A stretch of DNA of 64,000 nucleotides from Strigamia acuminata (GCA_949358305.1 OX442316.1:14632001-14696000); one strand, 5' to 3'. Numbered from the stretch's first letter, positions 11,887 to 24,396 are shown. Notes: generated by a model from the letters alone, not told the origin. Program-made: numbers and translations.

Positions 11887-12780
11887 TTTTAGTTGTTTCT
11901 CGTGATTTTTATTTTATTTAAGCTACTGCAATCCCACTTTCAACTGGGTTTTCTGTGGTTTTTTCCCAAGGTTGGGTTTTTGAGAAAGTCATCCGACGAA
12001 GTGCTCCTTTTATGGCCTAATACTTCGAACAGGCATTCTGCTTTTGGGGTCGTGACTCACAGCCCTATTAATGTATTAAATGATTTAATTTGGACGAAGG
12101 TTGGGTCAAGATTTCATGTTATCTGACAGAAATGTTCATTATTTGCCCAGTCTATCTTTTAATACTGTTGTTAGGGCAAGACGAGATGACATCAAGTTTG
12201 ATGTCATTGAAACTCAATGGATTTTTATGCCACCTGGTAGATAAACTTAAAACAGCTAAACTGAAGGGAAGTTTTTTTGTCCACGGCTGTATACTTGTCA
12301 TAGCAACAGTATCGTAATCCTAACAAAGATGCACTAACTTAATTAAGTAGACTGACAAGACACATTGCCGCTTAATGTAACTTCTGTGTTCAAATGGGAA
12401 CGGGCGGTCCTACAGCCCTGAACAATAATTAATCACTTCTTTCTTGTCAAGGTGGACTGTTTGTCATCCGGCAAGGAAAATTGATTGCAAAAAACATAAC
12501 TTAATAAAATCAATACAGTGTATGGGAGATCCAGCGACATCTTGGGACAAACAAAAGAGTTTGTCCATTGGAAATCAATGCAACCAATAGTAAATTTTTT
12601 TTTATTACTGACCTGAAACAAGAAATTTCTTTTCTCAGCTCAAAAGCTCTCGAGAAAAAATTGGAAAAGCAAAGAAAAAAAAGAAAATACATTGGGGTTG
12701 GGGGGGGGGGGATGGATCCAGTTATAGGGAAAAGCAAAGCAAAGCAAAAGGGAATCTGCTCATCCGTTTTACGACTTGCA
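11887..12780. other. Non-coding stretch
   Basis: Low-complexity and AT-rich, with a G run near 12702-12712. Small open frames on both strands lack any recognisable family. Confidence 0.35.
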
Positions 12781-13000
12781 AGAAGGTGGAGAGTGTGGCC
12801 AGTGGGACCTGTCGGCGCTGTCAACACACTCATCGTCCGCGATGTTGTAAGCTGAGTGGGCGTCTCCGTTGAGTCGCTTAGCGACCATGACGGATGGCCT
12901 TTTCTCCGCCTTTACTCTGCGGGCGAATGGCCCAAAGAGGAACGCGCGAGTGTCACGAATATCGGAGGGGAGTTGGTGTTTTATCTTTTTTTATTTGTGT
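12780..13000 (+). promoter_or_regulatory. Candidate proximal promoter/first-exon region of the PCGF gene
   Basis: A CpG-richer patch lies 0.8-1 kb upstream of the exon that carries the PCGF start codon. It contains GCGACCATGACGG near 12880 and GGCGAATGGCCCAAAG near 12921. The first coding exon opens with an acceptor and only 28 bases of leader, so a non-coding upstream exon must exist. This patch is the nearest GC-rich candidate, but no splice donor was pinned down. Confidence 0.3.
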
Positions 13001-13756
13001 GCTTTTACGTTTTATTAGACGAGTAAATACACACGAGGAAAAAAGCTTTGGTCGCGTGACATGCGAATTGAATTTGTTGTGATGCTCGCGGTTCGTTTCT
13101 CTTTTTATTTCATTGATTTGTAATTGACTTTTGTTGTGTTTGCGTTGTTGGGGGAAGGAAATAATAAAGGATTTAATTTATTTTTTTTAAAGTGTGAAAA
13201 AAAAGTTAGACAACATTGTATAAGAAACGATGAAAAACGGTTTTTGAAAGCTATTTTAGAATTGAATGCACCTATTGTAATTAGAAAAGGGTTTTGGTTT
13301 CGAGGTGCGTTTTTCGTGTTAAATGTGTGTGGAATGAAAAGAAATGATGCAGTTGACACGTGTTACAGAGGTGATGCCATCATTGATCGTGTGTAGAGAT
13401 GAGACTGTTTGTGCACGATAAAAAGGCGGGGTTGGTTGTATTTGTGGGTTATATATGCAATCAGCGAAGTGCAATGGTTTACACACTGGGGGGTATAATT
13501 TTGAATGTTGCTTTTTATTTTTGTTTGTTTTTTTAATGGGAAAACTGATTCGTGGCTTTGAAGTGGAAAAATGCGGGGAGAATTCTAGGAAATTAAAGAT
13601 TGGTGGATATTTCATGGAAATTTTTGTTTGGTTTTGGTATTGAGTCGAGTGGGACGTTCCTAGTTATGGATTCTAATGGGGAAGCTGTCGTGTGGTTAAA
13701 AGTATTTTTTTGAGCCGCTCAAATGATTATTTACGTGGATTTTTATTTTTGTTTAG

Positions 13757-13784
13757 GGCCTCCTGTGCACCCGCATTCGCCACT
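13757..13784 (+). other. 5' leader part of PCGF coding exon 1
   Basis: An acceptor (TTTGTTTAG) ends at 13756. The 28 bases before the ATG are therefore spliced leader and the transcription start lies further upstream. Confidence 0.7.
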
Positions 13785-16700
13785 ATGCACCGCTCCACTA
13801 AGATCAAGATCACCGATCTGAATGCGCATTTGGTGTGCTATCTATGCGGAGGATATTACATTGATGCCACCACCATCATCGAGTGTCTACACTCGTGTAA
13901 GTATACATTTTAAACTCGAAAAAGGTTCATTTGTTTGATTAGTCAACGTGGAATCAAAATAGCACGGAAATGGTCAGTTTTCGGACGGTAAATCGATAAA
14001 ATCGTGGCGTATTTGCACCACAAGGAATTGTGCAGTTTTAAGCCTGATGAAAAGTTACGCTATGCTGTTAGCAATTATCTATACAATAATTTTTAAAGTT
14101 TTAAGTGTGAATAATGTGTTTGTACACCATTTGTACACGTAAATTTAACGATTACCGAGGAAAATTGATTTTTTGGAAATTGTAAAAATTTGGATTTTAA
14201 AATGTTTAACACTCGTTTTTCAATTTTCCTAATCCTATAAACCAGTTTGCAAGACGTGCATCGTGAGATATCTTCAGAACAACAAATATTGTCCAGTATG
14301 CGAGGTGCAGGTGCACAAAACAAGGCCCTTGCTCAATATCAGGTAAATATAAATTCCTTTTTTAATTTTTTTTAGTCTCAATTTATATCTTTCACGTTTA
14401 ATATAATAATAATAATAAAAAAAAGTAATTGGAGACTCGTTTGAAATTTTTTTTCTTTGCTCTTCGTCTCAGCATGACGTCGACAGTGACTAATTGCTTC
14501 CTTTCGGTCATTGGATTGCCCGATAATTTGTATAGCGATAACATTCTTCTTTTTTATTTCCTCTCCTAATAGAGCGGACAAAACATTACAAGATATAGTG
14601 TACAAACTCGTGCCAGGTCTTTTCAAAGGTATAATAAAAATAAATAACAAAGTGAATGGACATAAATTTTAACTTTGATTTTTTTTTCACACTTTAATCG
14701 CAGCTGAAATGAAGAGGCGGCGACAATTTTATGCGGAACATCCTCAAGTCGGTTAGTGCATTAAATTTTGTTCTATTTTTATTTTTTTTTTTGTTACTTT
14801 GATTTTTTTACGAGTGTGAGATTTTTATGGCGGTAAGAGATGCAGGAAGAGAAGGCGCTTGAAAAATGGATGTACGCGAAGTTTTTTATTTATGTCGCCG
14901 GAAAGCAGGTCTTTTTAAAACACCCTGGAGCAGGGTATTTAAAAACATTATCAGAAAAAGTGTCTTTAAAACCTCTCTAGAGAGTGCAATTTTGTGACAA
15001 TGAAAGGTGGGTTCATACTTGGAAGTAAAGTAAAGTAAAGTAACTGTACGCTACGAGTGGGGCTCGTCTTTGGCTGACGCGGATGCTGAGAAGATTGCAA
15101 AATACGATCACATCCGTCCGGCCACATCCAGAAACGTCAGAAACAATGAAGAAGTATAGAAGTATGAACGATTAAACATCGCATCTAAGCTTGGGAAGGT
15201 GCGATGTTCAATATATCTGCATAGATGCGATGTTAAATCAATCATATGTGCTACTGGGGGTAGTGAGTGACGTTTCCGCACCTATATGATCGAAAAGAAT
15301 TTTTTATTTTATTTTTTAACGGGAAATTGGGCTAGAATGTATGCGTTGACCTCAAATGATTGTTTTGTTGTCAGTTTTTAAAATGTTTGACCTCATTTCA
15401 AGTATATATTTTAAAGTTGGATGTGGAAACCTTCACTCTCTCGTTGATGTTTAATTTAGTCTGGACATTCTGAGGAATTTCCTATTAAAAAAGGAGGAAG
15501 AAAAAAAAAAGTTTGGGAAATGGACATTTGCAGGCGAGTGTGGCCCGATAAAGTCTGAATAATAAATAGAGGGATAGGGTTCCTATGGGAGCATCAAGTG
15601 CCACATAATCCGAGCGACTTTGTCCTGTATCGATTGATTCACGACTGAGAGGTGCGCGCAGGCGTTTGCACTTTCTACTGTGGGGTCTACCACCCCTTTC
15701 ATGCGAATAATTCGAATGGGGGCCAGAGCTGACTTTATTGTCACTTTGTATGGTATGGCGACTTTTTGTTTCGAGGGTTCGATTCGTGGTGCAGTGCAGG
15801 GAAGCGATAAATGGAAATTTTTCTGGTGGAATAAAATAAAATCATTCTAAGTAAACATCATTTTTAGGAACATTTTCAAACACACTGCTGGTTTAAACTG
15901 TTAAATTTCGAGTGTGTTTGGTTTATTTGTTTTGGATTTGGTCAGTTTGAATTATGAATGGGTGTCAGTTTAGCTTAATGCAAAAAAATGGAGGCTGGTT
16001 TAAGTATGTTTTCAGTCGCAGAATATTTAAACTTAGATTTTACCATAGAGTGACTTTTTGCGCCTGGTAACTTTATTCAAACTGCGCCTGCCGGTTGCAC
16101 AGACAGTTAACAGGGTTCAATTACGATTTAAATCGTGGATTATATATATTTTATTACTTTTTTTGATTTATTGGTATTACTATTTATTTTCTTAGGTTTA
16201 GTAAGCTTTAGTTTATTAGGCCTAACACTGATATACCAACAAAGTATACAGGAATCATGTGCACCTAACCGGGTGCAAACTCTTTCAGTTGCAGTGCACA
16301 AAACAAGTTAAACTGCACTTTTAAACACACTTTTTTGTGCGCGTAAATATTTTCCTTCGAACAACATTTGTTGAAATGCGGGAAGTCTAAATTGTGTATT
16401 TATAGACTGGTTTAAAGCGGATAAACGATCCTGAAAGATTACAGTGTGTATGTGTGTGTGTGTAGACCATTTGATTAGCAGAATTAGCGCTGTATTGTTC
16501 CAGAATTGACCCTGAACTCAATTAATGAATTGATTTGTTTGCAGACACGAGCTCTTCTCTCAATTCACACGAGGATCGCGGCGAGGTGGAAGATCACAGA
16601 TTCTTTTACACAGCTGAAGAAAGCATCAGCCTGTCACTCGAGTACGCTGAAAAGTAAGTCACGTGATCCATTATGTACTTAAGCCATCAATAATTCCTCC

Positions 16701-17621
16701 AAACCGAAGCGAAAAGAAAGGCGCAAAAACGAAAAAGAAAAAAAGAGAAAAGAAAGAGGTTAATGGAAGAAGTGCATGTACAAACCGCTGACTTGTGTCC
16801 ACACTTTAATCAGGGCACTGGATCTGCTCCTCGCCTCGTGCTCGACACTGTTTACTCGAGGGATTAAGGAGCTTCTCGAGGGTCCTTTGCCATCTGTTGC
16901 CAGAAGTTGGCCAAATCCAATCACGCACTAAACATTTCAATGCAATCAACACTTGAAAAATGTGTTATCAAAGCTTTTCTAAACACGAACACGTGCGCTG
17001 CAAACGTGATTCGAGTCCCAAATAAGGAGCGCGTGACCTGCCACGGATAAACGCGAGGATTTGTCGGACAAGCACCCACGCAAACACCCGCGCACCCCGA
17101 GCGGGAGTCCGAGCCAAGAAACGAGTTTTCTTGGAATAAAATGACCTGGGAGGGTCCTGCGAGGCTCAGGTGGCAATTGCGTGACGTGTGTGGGGGTGGG
17201 GGTGGGGGAGGGGCCAGCACCCTCGTGATTGACACGAGGGGGGGAAGAGAAGGGGAAAGCGAGTCTATTCAATCGGCCATTGGATGCAGTAGGCAGACCC
17301 CAGTGGGGGGAAGGGGACTTGAGCAGGAGGGGAAGGGAAGAAAACAGGGTGGGGGAGCCAGGACAAACGCGCACACGCTTTATTAGCGTGGTATGAAGCA
17401 ATAATCCTTAGAGGCAGGGGTGGGAGGGTGTCGAGTCGTATGTGGACTGTGAAACTCGTTATAAAACCCTCGAGAGAGAGAGCGGGAGAGGAGAGGGGAG
17501 AGCAAATGATGACACCACGCCCACACTGTAAAGAGGAGCTACTTAGCGAAATTAGAAGGTTTTGTTTTTGGAGTGGGAAATGGGAATGATGGGGATCGTC
17601 ACGTTTTTGTGCGTGGTGGTT

Positions 17622-17667
<46 letters not shown>

Positions 17668-20600
17668 GTTTGGTTTGGAGGAAAGGGTTTCGGTTGACCA
17701 AGGTCAGTCGATTGTGGAGTAGCCGCGGAGGAACGTGAGGTGGGTTGGAAATGTGGAAGTGGATGAGAGTCGGCTCGCTGGGCGATGGGACGAGTTAATG
17801 TTATTAGTGAACTGCTTAAGTGAGTTAGGGGAGCAGAGGCGGTTTGTTGTTTGAGATTGTTGGTGCGGTTTAGTTTGTTTTTTTGAGTTTTGTTTTTGGT
17901 TTGGAAATGGTCGTTTATTTAAAGTTGTTTGTATTTTTTTAAAGCAGTTTAAATTTTATTATTTTGCGCGTTGAATTTTATGTTTAATAGGAAGAAATAG
18001 ACTGTGATTGAACGGCTTTTAAAAGTGAATTGTGTGATTTCAAAATTGGCGGCTGGTTTAGTTTGTTTTTACGGCGCAGTGGGGATGCGCGTAACATTTA
18101 AACGACAAAACATGTTTAATATGAATTTATGAATATTTTTTTTTTATTATATATTTTTTTTTGTGGGTAAAATTGATTTTTTGGAGACGTTTTGAGGGGT
18201 TTTTATTTTTATGTTTTTATATTTTTTTTAAATTAAGATAGAGGAAAAAGAATGTGACCTATATAGCGGTTAATTTGATTTGGCCTTATTTTTCATCAGT
18301 TGGGCGGGGCAACATGAGATGGCACGTGCAGATGTTGAACCCCGCCTTGTACAACCAACATTCCATCAGCAGATGATGTATAATGGGCAAAAAATAACTC
18401 GATGTGGTTAAATTATGAGGATTATAATTTATAAAGGGGAAGTTGAATATCTTATATGTTTTGACTGTTAAATTTTTAAACCGGTGAGTTTTTAAAGTAT
18501 ATATACCGGTATCTTTAAAAACAAATATGAAAAATGCAGTAAATTGTTAGCTATGTTGAGTTTATCGGAAGATTTACGCTGTTTGTGCCCGGTTTTGATG
18601 CCAAATTCAAACTATACGCATCATTCTGCGCATGCATTCAACATGGCGGTTGTCAAGCTTGTCGCGCACAAAGGAAATAAAATCAACAATAATTTCGGTA
18701 CCATGCAGTAAATTACCCGTGTTAATGAGTTTATTGTTGTTTAGTTATCTTATTTTAAGCTTAACAGTGCTAGTTAAGTTGGGAATTAAGAAATCATACG
18801 CGCAGAGTGAATTTGGCATCAAGATATATGCCGGACGTAAATTCTAAACTGTAGTTGTATTCATTTGCTACTTATTGCGGAGGTGGGCCCCTCGTCGTGC
18901 GGTTAAGAAGATGGAAAGATAGTGCGGTGAACCACAGTCGAGTGGGCGACGAGCTTCCCCTTACTCACTGCGGTTTGTCGAAAATGCATGGAATGCAAAA
19001 ATGAATAGTGATCATCTGCAGCTGTGCTCCCAACACTTTTTTTCGAGCACGGAAATTCGAGTTGTGTTTTCAGATAAAATCAACTGTATATATCTAATTA
19101 TTTCATCGTCTCATTATTTAGCTATCACATTTTTCCATCTTGGTTTATATTATATAGAAGAAAAATTGCTAATTATTTGTTTGATTGTTAATTATTCTTT
19201 TGGTTTGATTAATTTGTGTTAATTTGTTTAGTGGGCGTATTCCGTCATCCGAAGCCACATCCGAGACGGTAGTCGAGGAAGTTAATGACGATGAATCATC
19301 ACCAAGGAAACGTTTTCTCAGGTGTCCTGCAGCTGTCACTGTTGCTCACCTGAAGAAACTCATTCGAATGAAATATTCGCTTTCCGATGAATTTCTCGTT
19401 GATGTATTTTACAATAACGACTGTCTGTGCGACGACTACACACTGATGGATGTCGCGTATATATTCGCATGGAGGCGGGTAAGTCTCAAAGAAAAACCAC
19501 GAATTATACACCAGCTGCATTCAAAAATAACAATACAGTTTAATTTAATAAATAGGGCAGGAAATGATGTCATTTTTGTTTTAAAATTGAAGTAAAACGC
19601 TAAATGTTTTAATTTTTAAACGCAGCTACTGTTTAGGCGTATTCATAAAGTGATTTAGACTAAACGTCTTTTTAAACTGCTTGGCTCGATTTCGTCTGTT
19701 TAAACAACAAAACATATTCAATTAGACGTTAAACGCGACTTTATGAATGCATCTTATATAATATATAATAATATATATATATATAATTATTTATTTATTT
19801 ATTTAATTGAAGAACGGTCCTATGCGATTCATGTACCGCATTCTCAAACGGAAACCCCGATCCGCGAAACGCTTAAAAACATCGCACGAGCCCGCAATCA
19901 GCGCGCCGCCACTTATCCAGATAACGAGCGACGACAAGGGCAAGCAAGCAGAGCCGGCGCCGTCCAACACGGCCGCTCCTCCTCCCCTGCAGAACGGACA
20001 CGACGAGGAGGACGAGGGGAAGGCGACCGCCGCCAAGACGGCCCCCGAAACCCGCCAAACTCCTCCGCCACCCCCGCTCACGAATGGAATGGCCGAGGCG
20101 GACGCGGCCGAGACTCCCGCGCTGGAGGCCAGCGAACCCGAGCCGGCGCGCGCGCAGCCTTCGCCAGTCGATCCTCCGACGTCGGACGCTGCGTGCACGT
20201 CGCGAAACGCGTCCAGCTCGCAGCCCGGCGACAAGAAAGAGTCGAGCCCGCCGTGCCAGCCCCAGCACAAGAATGAGCCGCAGAGCGCTCCGGCCAAGGA
20301 CAAGGAGGCCGAGAAAAAGGCCGCGGCTCCGGACGACAAGGCCGCGTCCACTTCGGAAGAGAAGAAAAAGAGCGCCGACGCGTCCGAAGACGAGCCGCGA
20401 AGGGACGACTTCGGCGCGCTGGATCTGAGCAAATCCTCCTCGAGACACCCGTCACGCTCGAGCAGCACGAGCTCCCGCAGCAGCCCCGCCGTCCCCAACG
20501 ACGTCCCCACACCGCCGCCCATGTCCACGCTTTCGCCGCCGCGTTTGCCGCCCACGCCCAGTCCGCCGGCGCCCGTCGCCGCGGCGCCGCCGTCCCCGAT

Positions 20601-21396
20601 CCTCTCGCGACCCGCTCCCCCGCTCCCGCCGCCGCCTCCCCCTCACACGCAGCCGCTGCAGGTGCGCGTGCGAGCGCCGGTGTCCACTCCGCCGCCGCAC
20701 AGCGCGAGCGTGACGCCGTCTCAACGCGGTTTGCCCGCCGTCGTGCCGCAGAGACCCGTGGCACCGCTGCGGCTGCAGCAGGCCAACCTGTCCGGCACTC
20801 GACTCATACCGGCCGGACATCGTTCGACGCAGACGCCCACGTCCGGGGCCCGCTTGAACCAGGTGATCTCCGGACTGCGCGGCTCGCAGCAACAGCAGCA
20901 GCAGAAACAGCAGAAACAGCAGCAGCAGATGCAGACGCAGCCACCGCCGCCGCCGCCGCCGCAGCAGACGCAGCAGACGCAGCAGCAGCAGAACACACCC
21001 ACCTCGTCGAGCGGAAGTGCGTCGGGGGTCGTCCAGAATCGACCGCGACTCACGCTGACCATTCCGCGGCCGTTCATGAGGCACAATATGAACTTTCCGA
21101 GCGGGAACCAGAGGGGAAGCGGTCACCATCATCACTCTTCGTCGGGCTCTTCCAACGCCGCGTCGACGCAGCAGAATTCGTCGCATCATCATCACCACCA
21201 TCACCATCATCATCACTCGCAGCATCCGCCGCACATACCCATCTCGCGCGGGCTGCCGTCGCGGCCGCAGCACGCGCAGCCGGTGGCGAAGAAGTCGGCG
21301 AGCGAGCACTTGGTGTGTCACAGAGGGGACTCGACGACGAGTAAACATCTGTTGCACAATGGGGAGAAGACGGCCGAAGTGGCGCAAGCCAATTGA
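13785..21396 (+). CDS. PCGF: Polycomb group RING finger protein (PCGF2/BMI1/Psc type)
   Basis: This is a core subunit of nuclear Polycomb repressive complex 1. It pairs with RING1/RNF2 to ubiquitinate histone H2A. Coding exons: 13785-13896, 14246-14342, 14573-14628, 14704-14751, 16545-16653, 19232-19478, 19813-21396. All introns are GT-AG with matching phases and total 2253 nt (750 aa plus stop). The start is the ATG of [13 protein letters not shown], aligned with BMI1 MHRTTRIKITELN. RING C3HC4 residues are C18, C21, C34, H36, C39, C42, C53 and C56. The [10 protein letters not shown] and [12 protein letters not shown] motifs follow, then RAWUL from about residue 165 ([30 protein letters not shown]). 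From about 245 to the end is a Pro/Ser/Gln/His-rich tail far longer than vertebrate BMI1 (326 aa) and more like Drosophila Psc in having a long tail. The family is certain. The paralogue is inferred as the PCGF2/4 class because of the MHR start and RAWUL. Confidence 0.95.
17626..17666. repeat. 41-base poly-T tract
   Basis: An uninterrupted T homopolymer in the PCGF intron, possibly the reversed A-tail of an old retrocopy or simple slippage. Its length is likely to vary between individuals. Confidence 0.9.
18565..18850. mobile_element. Diverged long-TIR MITE
   Basis: The left end carries GCCCGGTTTTGATGCCAAAT and the right end GAATTTGGCATCAAGATATA, which are mutually inverted. The interior CAACATGGCGGTTGTCAAGC is the complement of a phrase in the 7.1-7.7 kb copy. 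It belongs to the same family as 24.2 kb and 55.9 kb and is non-coding. Confidence 0.6.
19510..19752. mobile_element. Small foldback MITE next to the last PCGF exon
   Basis: GTATTCATAAAGTGATTTAG at about 19640 and the complementary GCGACTTTATGAATGCA near 19734-19750 form terminal repeats around GTTTAAACAACAAAACAT. An upstream part, 19516-19630, is an inverted match to about 40485-40640 (shared phrase GGAAATGATGTCATTTTTG). The last PCGF acceptor at 19811-19812 lies only 60 bases downstream. Confidence 0.5.
19813..21396 (+). CDS. PCGF: Terminal PCGF exon: RAWUL end plus low-complexity tail
   Basis: This single exon encodes residues 224-750. The first 20 residues ([11 protein letters not shown] onward) finish the RAWUL fold. 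The remaining roughly 505 residues are intrinsically disordered: Pro/Ser/Ala/Lys-rich, an ALDLSK motif at about 425-430 (resembling the PxDLS CtBP-binding motif), proline blocks, a Gln-rich stretch from about 582, and 11 consecutive His at about 682-692. The exon is strikingly GC-rich beside AT-rich introns, which creates long shadow frames on both strands. The exon opens right after ATTTATTTAATTGAAG, a weakly pyrimidine-rich acceptor. Confidence 0.9.
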   Translation, partial: NGPMRFMYRILKRKPRSAKRLKTSHEPAISAPPLIQITSDDKGKQAEPAPSNTAAPPPLQNGHDEEDEGKATAAKTAPETRQTPPPPPLTNGMAEADAAETPALEASEPEPARAQPSPVDPPTSDAACTSRNASSSQPGDKKESSPPCQPQHKNEPQSAPAKDKEAEKKAAAPDDKAASTSEEKKKSADASEDEPRRDDFGALDLSKSSSRHPSRSSSTSSRSSPAVPNDVPTPPPMSTLSPPRLPPTPSPPAPVAAAPPSPILSRPAPPLPPPPPPHTQPLQVRVRAPVSTPPPHSASVTPSQRGLPAVVPQRPVAPLRLQQANLSGTRLIPAGHRSTQTPTSGARLNQVISGLRGSQQQQQQKQQKQQQQMQTQPPPPPPPQQTQQTQQQQNTPTSSSGSASGVVQNRPRLTLTIPRPFMRHNMNFPSGNQRGSGHHHHSSSGSSNAASTQQNSSHHHHHHHHHHHSQHPPHIPISRGLPSRPQHAQPVAKKSASEHLVCHRGDSTTSKHLLHNGEKTAEVAQAN

Positions 21397-22506
21397 GCTT
21401 GAATTTACTACTCGTGTTGGTTGGTTCGTTGGTTGGTTGGTTGGTGCGTGCCTGGCTTTTTTTGGATACCATTTTGGATTACGTGTTTGTTGTTTGTTTG
21501 TTGGTGGTTTATTGTGAGGAGTTTCGTTTGTGTGATTTGTGATCGACACGTTTGGATTTACCACACAGCTGTTTGGATAAATTGGATTACCAGTTTTTAT
21601 GTTTTTGGTTTTTTTTTTGTTTTTATTTTCTTTTATTTTTTAAATATGGGGGAAGTTTATCTGTGGAAATGATCACTAGAGGGAGGTTGGATTTTGCCTT
21701 TGAATCTGTGAGTCATTGGAGATTTTAGGGGGTTTGGAAGGGGGTTGTACAGAGGTGATGATGGGATGTGGGGGATTTTTTAATTTATTATTATTATTTT
21801 TTTTTTAATTTAAAAAATGGAAAGGAAAAACATGATGTTTAATTATGAGGAAAATTAAAAATTTAAAAAAATTTGAAAATTAAAAAAAAAAATGATTAAG
21901 GAAAAGTTGGAAAGATTTGAGCTATGCATACACATTAGGTTAATTAGTTTTTCTTAAATAATTTAATAAGTTAAAGGGTTTATTCGTGTTAAAATGGATG
22001 CACCAGGTGCGGGTTATTCCTCGCTTTCAGTAGGCCTAACCCACGTTAGGCCTATTTTGCACCGAATGCGTCGGGTTTCTTTTTGATTGATTTGTTTAAC
22101 CGGTTTAGGTGTAAACAGTGATATGTTTAAGGGATTTAAAATCTAATTCGACGTCTGTTTGCTTTTTAATTCCGTGTGAAATACCAATAACACGTTTTTT
22201 TTTTTTTAATTTTTTTTTTATTTAATCGAGCGTGGCGGTAACCAAGCAACAGACTGAAAAGATTTCAAATGAAATACAGGGTTTATGAAATTTGAAGACC
22301 GGTGAAAAAAGGTGCTTATTTATCTAAATATCAATATTTATTAAAATTAAAATTTTTTTAATCTGAAAAAAAATTCGGATTGAAAAACCAACTGGAGTGC
22401 CACGTTCCCCTAGTGACGATATCGAGAATCAAATTAGACGTTATAAAATGAATTCGTTGACACTTCCATAGCTACGCAGCAACATAAAGAATTTAATTTA
22501 AATAAA
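21397..22506 (+). other. Probable PCGF 3' untranslated region
   Basis: T-rich and G/T-rich sequence with no exon. The first clear AATAAA on this strand is at 22501-22506, about 1.1 kb after the stop. Use of this signal is inferred. Confidence 0.35.
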
Positions 22507-24154
22507 ACATAAATATGTTCCGAGCTTTTGCTACACTTCACGCAATAATTCCATCCCGGTAACTACAACTGCGGACAGGCCACCTTCCATCTTTGGGGTC
22601 ATGACCACGATATTTTTAACGACAAACAAATTTCTAACTATAAGCTTAGTACTCGTAAGATCATCTGCTAACAGAAGTGTACGCCCACAGACTTTTCTGT
22701 GTGTATAAACTTGACAGAAAAGCCTATCAGAATCATCTGATAGCAGAACATGTGCCAGTCTGCCACACCAGACTTTTTGTGGTACTCATAGCCCTACGCA
22801 ACAGAAAAGAAATGGTGAAAGGCCATGAAAAAGAAACAAGATGGATGCCAATAAATTTTTTTAAAGATAAATATGATTGCTAGTTTGTTTTTAATTTTAT
22901 TTATAAACTAATAATCTATTTATATAAATAGAATATACAGTTGTTTGCATTTGTTGGCAGAACTGATTGCTGCCATATTTGAGACCGGTTAAAAAAATTA
23001 CGACCGGTCACAAATTGTCAAGACCGATCACTACTTTCTGTGCCTGGAAACAAACATCGGCTTTCCGTTACATCGACATGCCGGAAAGTTAATTTTTTTA
23101 TGTCGCAGAACATATCTCAGACATTCCGAGACTGGAATGAAATTTGTGAGTACCAGTTTTTTCTGTAGGCAAAATTTCTGTGGGCAGACTGGTTTCCTAC
23201 GTAGGAAACGGCTTACGACTACTAAGCTACAGACCTAAATATACAGGACTGCGCACTGCAGATGAGACCCACGCTAAATGACCAGGAGGCAGAAAGTTTA
23301 GTCATTGGCTTCCCATCACTTCCTGCTTTGGATTTAAGTCTGTGATAAAACATGGCGCCAATTGCAATTTGTTCGTCCAGAAAGTGTGGAGGAACTTGGA
23401 AGTTGTCGCTGGCTTCCATCCCATCCCATCTCATCGCATCCCATTTGCGCAAAGTGCTATTTGGCGCAGCTGTTGTCGCTAATCCAAGCCACGTCTGCCA
23501 ACGTCCTCTTTATTCCCAGTTGCGAGGGATTTAGGCTTATTCAGTCACCGCAGTGGTGGCGTCGCACGGTGGTTTGAGTAAGGACACCCGAGTGCTGGCA
23601 TCAGCTGCGCGTGTGGGGGTCATCAGGCGGGAGATAATGCAACGGACCAGTCGACTATAACGGGCCTTTTTCTGCTAGGGGGAACTAGGTAGGGGGTTTG
23701 CAGCTTGCAAATTATTCGACCATACATATTTAAGCTTTTAAAACATATTTTTACTTAAAATTAATATTTTAATTATTAAGGTTTTGTTTGCTAAAAATGT
23801 CCCAAACATGACGGATTAGAATGACATTTGAGTCTCATCAGCCCTCGACAAAGTTTCACTCGAAATGACCATAATTCCCGTGGGTAATGATACATTTGAG
23901 TAGGTAGTTGTAGGGAAACAAACCTGCAGTTAAAGCGTCATAAGTCACAGTTCAGTAACTAAGGACTGAGCATATGTTTTTTGTTATTTTGTAAACAACT
24001 CGGTTCCATGGGGAACTTATAGGTTTTTGCAGTTCTCACAAGAGAGCCCCATGCTTCAGCAAATTGAATAAGTAGTTCAGTAGTGCTGCAATGTGGTAAA
24101 CAACTATTGGATTTATGACACAGGAGCCACTGGACATTTTTGCAAAGACACAAA
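22507..24154. other. Intergenic DNA
   Basis: No exon is recognised. Words such as GACCGGTCACAAATTGTCAA near 22998 suggest old repeats. The small open frames at 22677-22883 and 23352-23577 have no family resemblance. Confidence 0.4.
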
Positions 24155-24396
24155 CTACAGTTTGCGCTCGGTATCTTGATGCTAAATGCGTACTGCGCAT
24201 CCCATTCTGCGCAGACGATATTCTAATTCCAGTTGTTATTTAGCAGTATTAAGCCTAATAATGCTAAAATAAAGTAAATAAACAACAATAAATTCATTAT
24301 TAAAAGTAATTCACAGCTTAGTACTAAATTTTTTATTTATTTATTTACCTTATTTTTAGCATTATTAGGCCTAATGTTAGGCTTAATGGTTAATGG
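24155..24396. mobile_element. Long-TIR MITE, 3'-truncated copy
   Basis: It opens CTACAGTTTGCGCTCGGTAT and follows the 55.8-kb element nearly base for base through ATTCTAATTCCAGTTGTTAT and AATAAACAACAATAAA. The right inverted end is lost after about 24395. Confidence 0.75.

Larger units (their letters stand above)
16654..19231 (+). other. PCGF intron with GC-rich island and poly-T
   Basis: This is the largest intron of the PCGF gene. It holds a G-rich/CpG-rich patch at about 17030-17360 (overlapping open frames there are compositional), a 41-base T run at 17626-17666 and a MITE at about 18565-18850. No internal coding exon was seen. Confidence 0.6.

Noticed and set aside
12510-12855. Open frames of 107 and 95 codons on opposite strands
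   Set aside because: Lys-rich or low-complexity products of A-rich DNA and a G run, with no family resemblance.
16921-17401. Overlapping open frames on both strands in the PCGF intron
   Set aside because: They follow the G/C-rich composition, have no family resemblance and sit inside a well-supported intron.
19803-21564. Long open frames antisense to or out of frame with the PCGF tail (250, 228, 370 and 191 codons)
   Set aside because: They exist because the exon is GC-rich and repetitive; they have Arg/Ala/Ser/Cys repeats without domains, while the + strand frame joins the RAWUL domain in phase.
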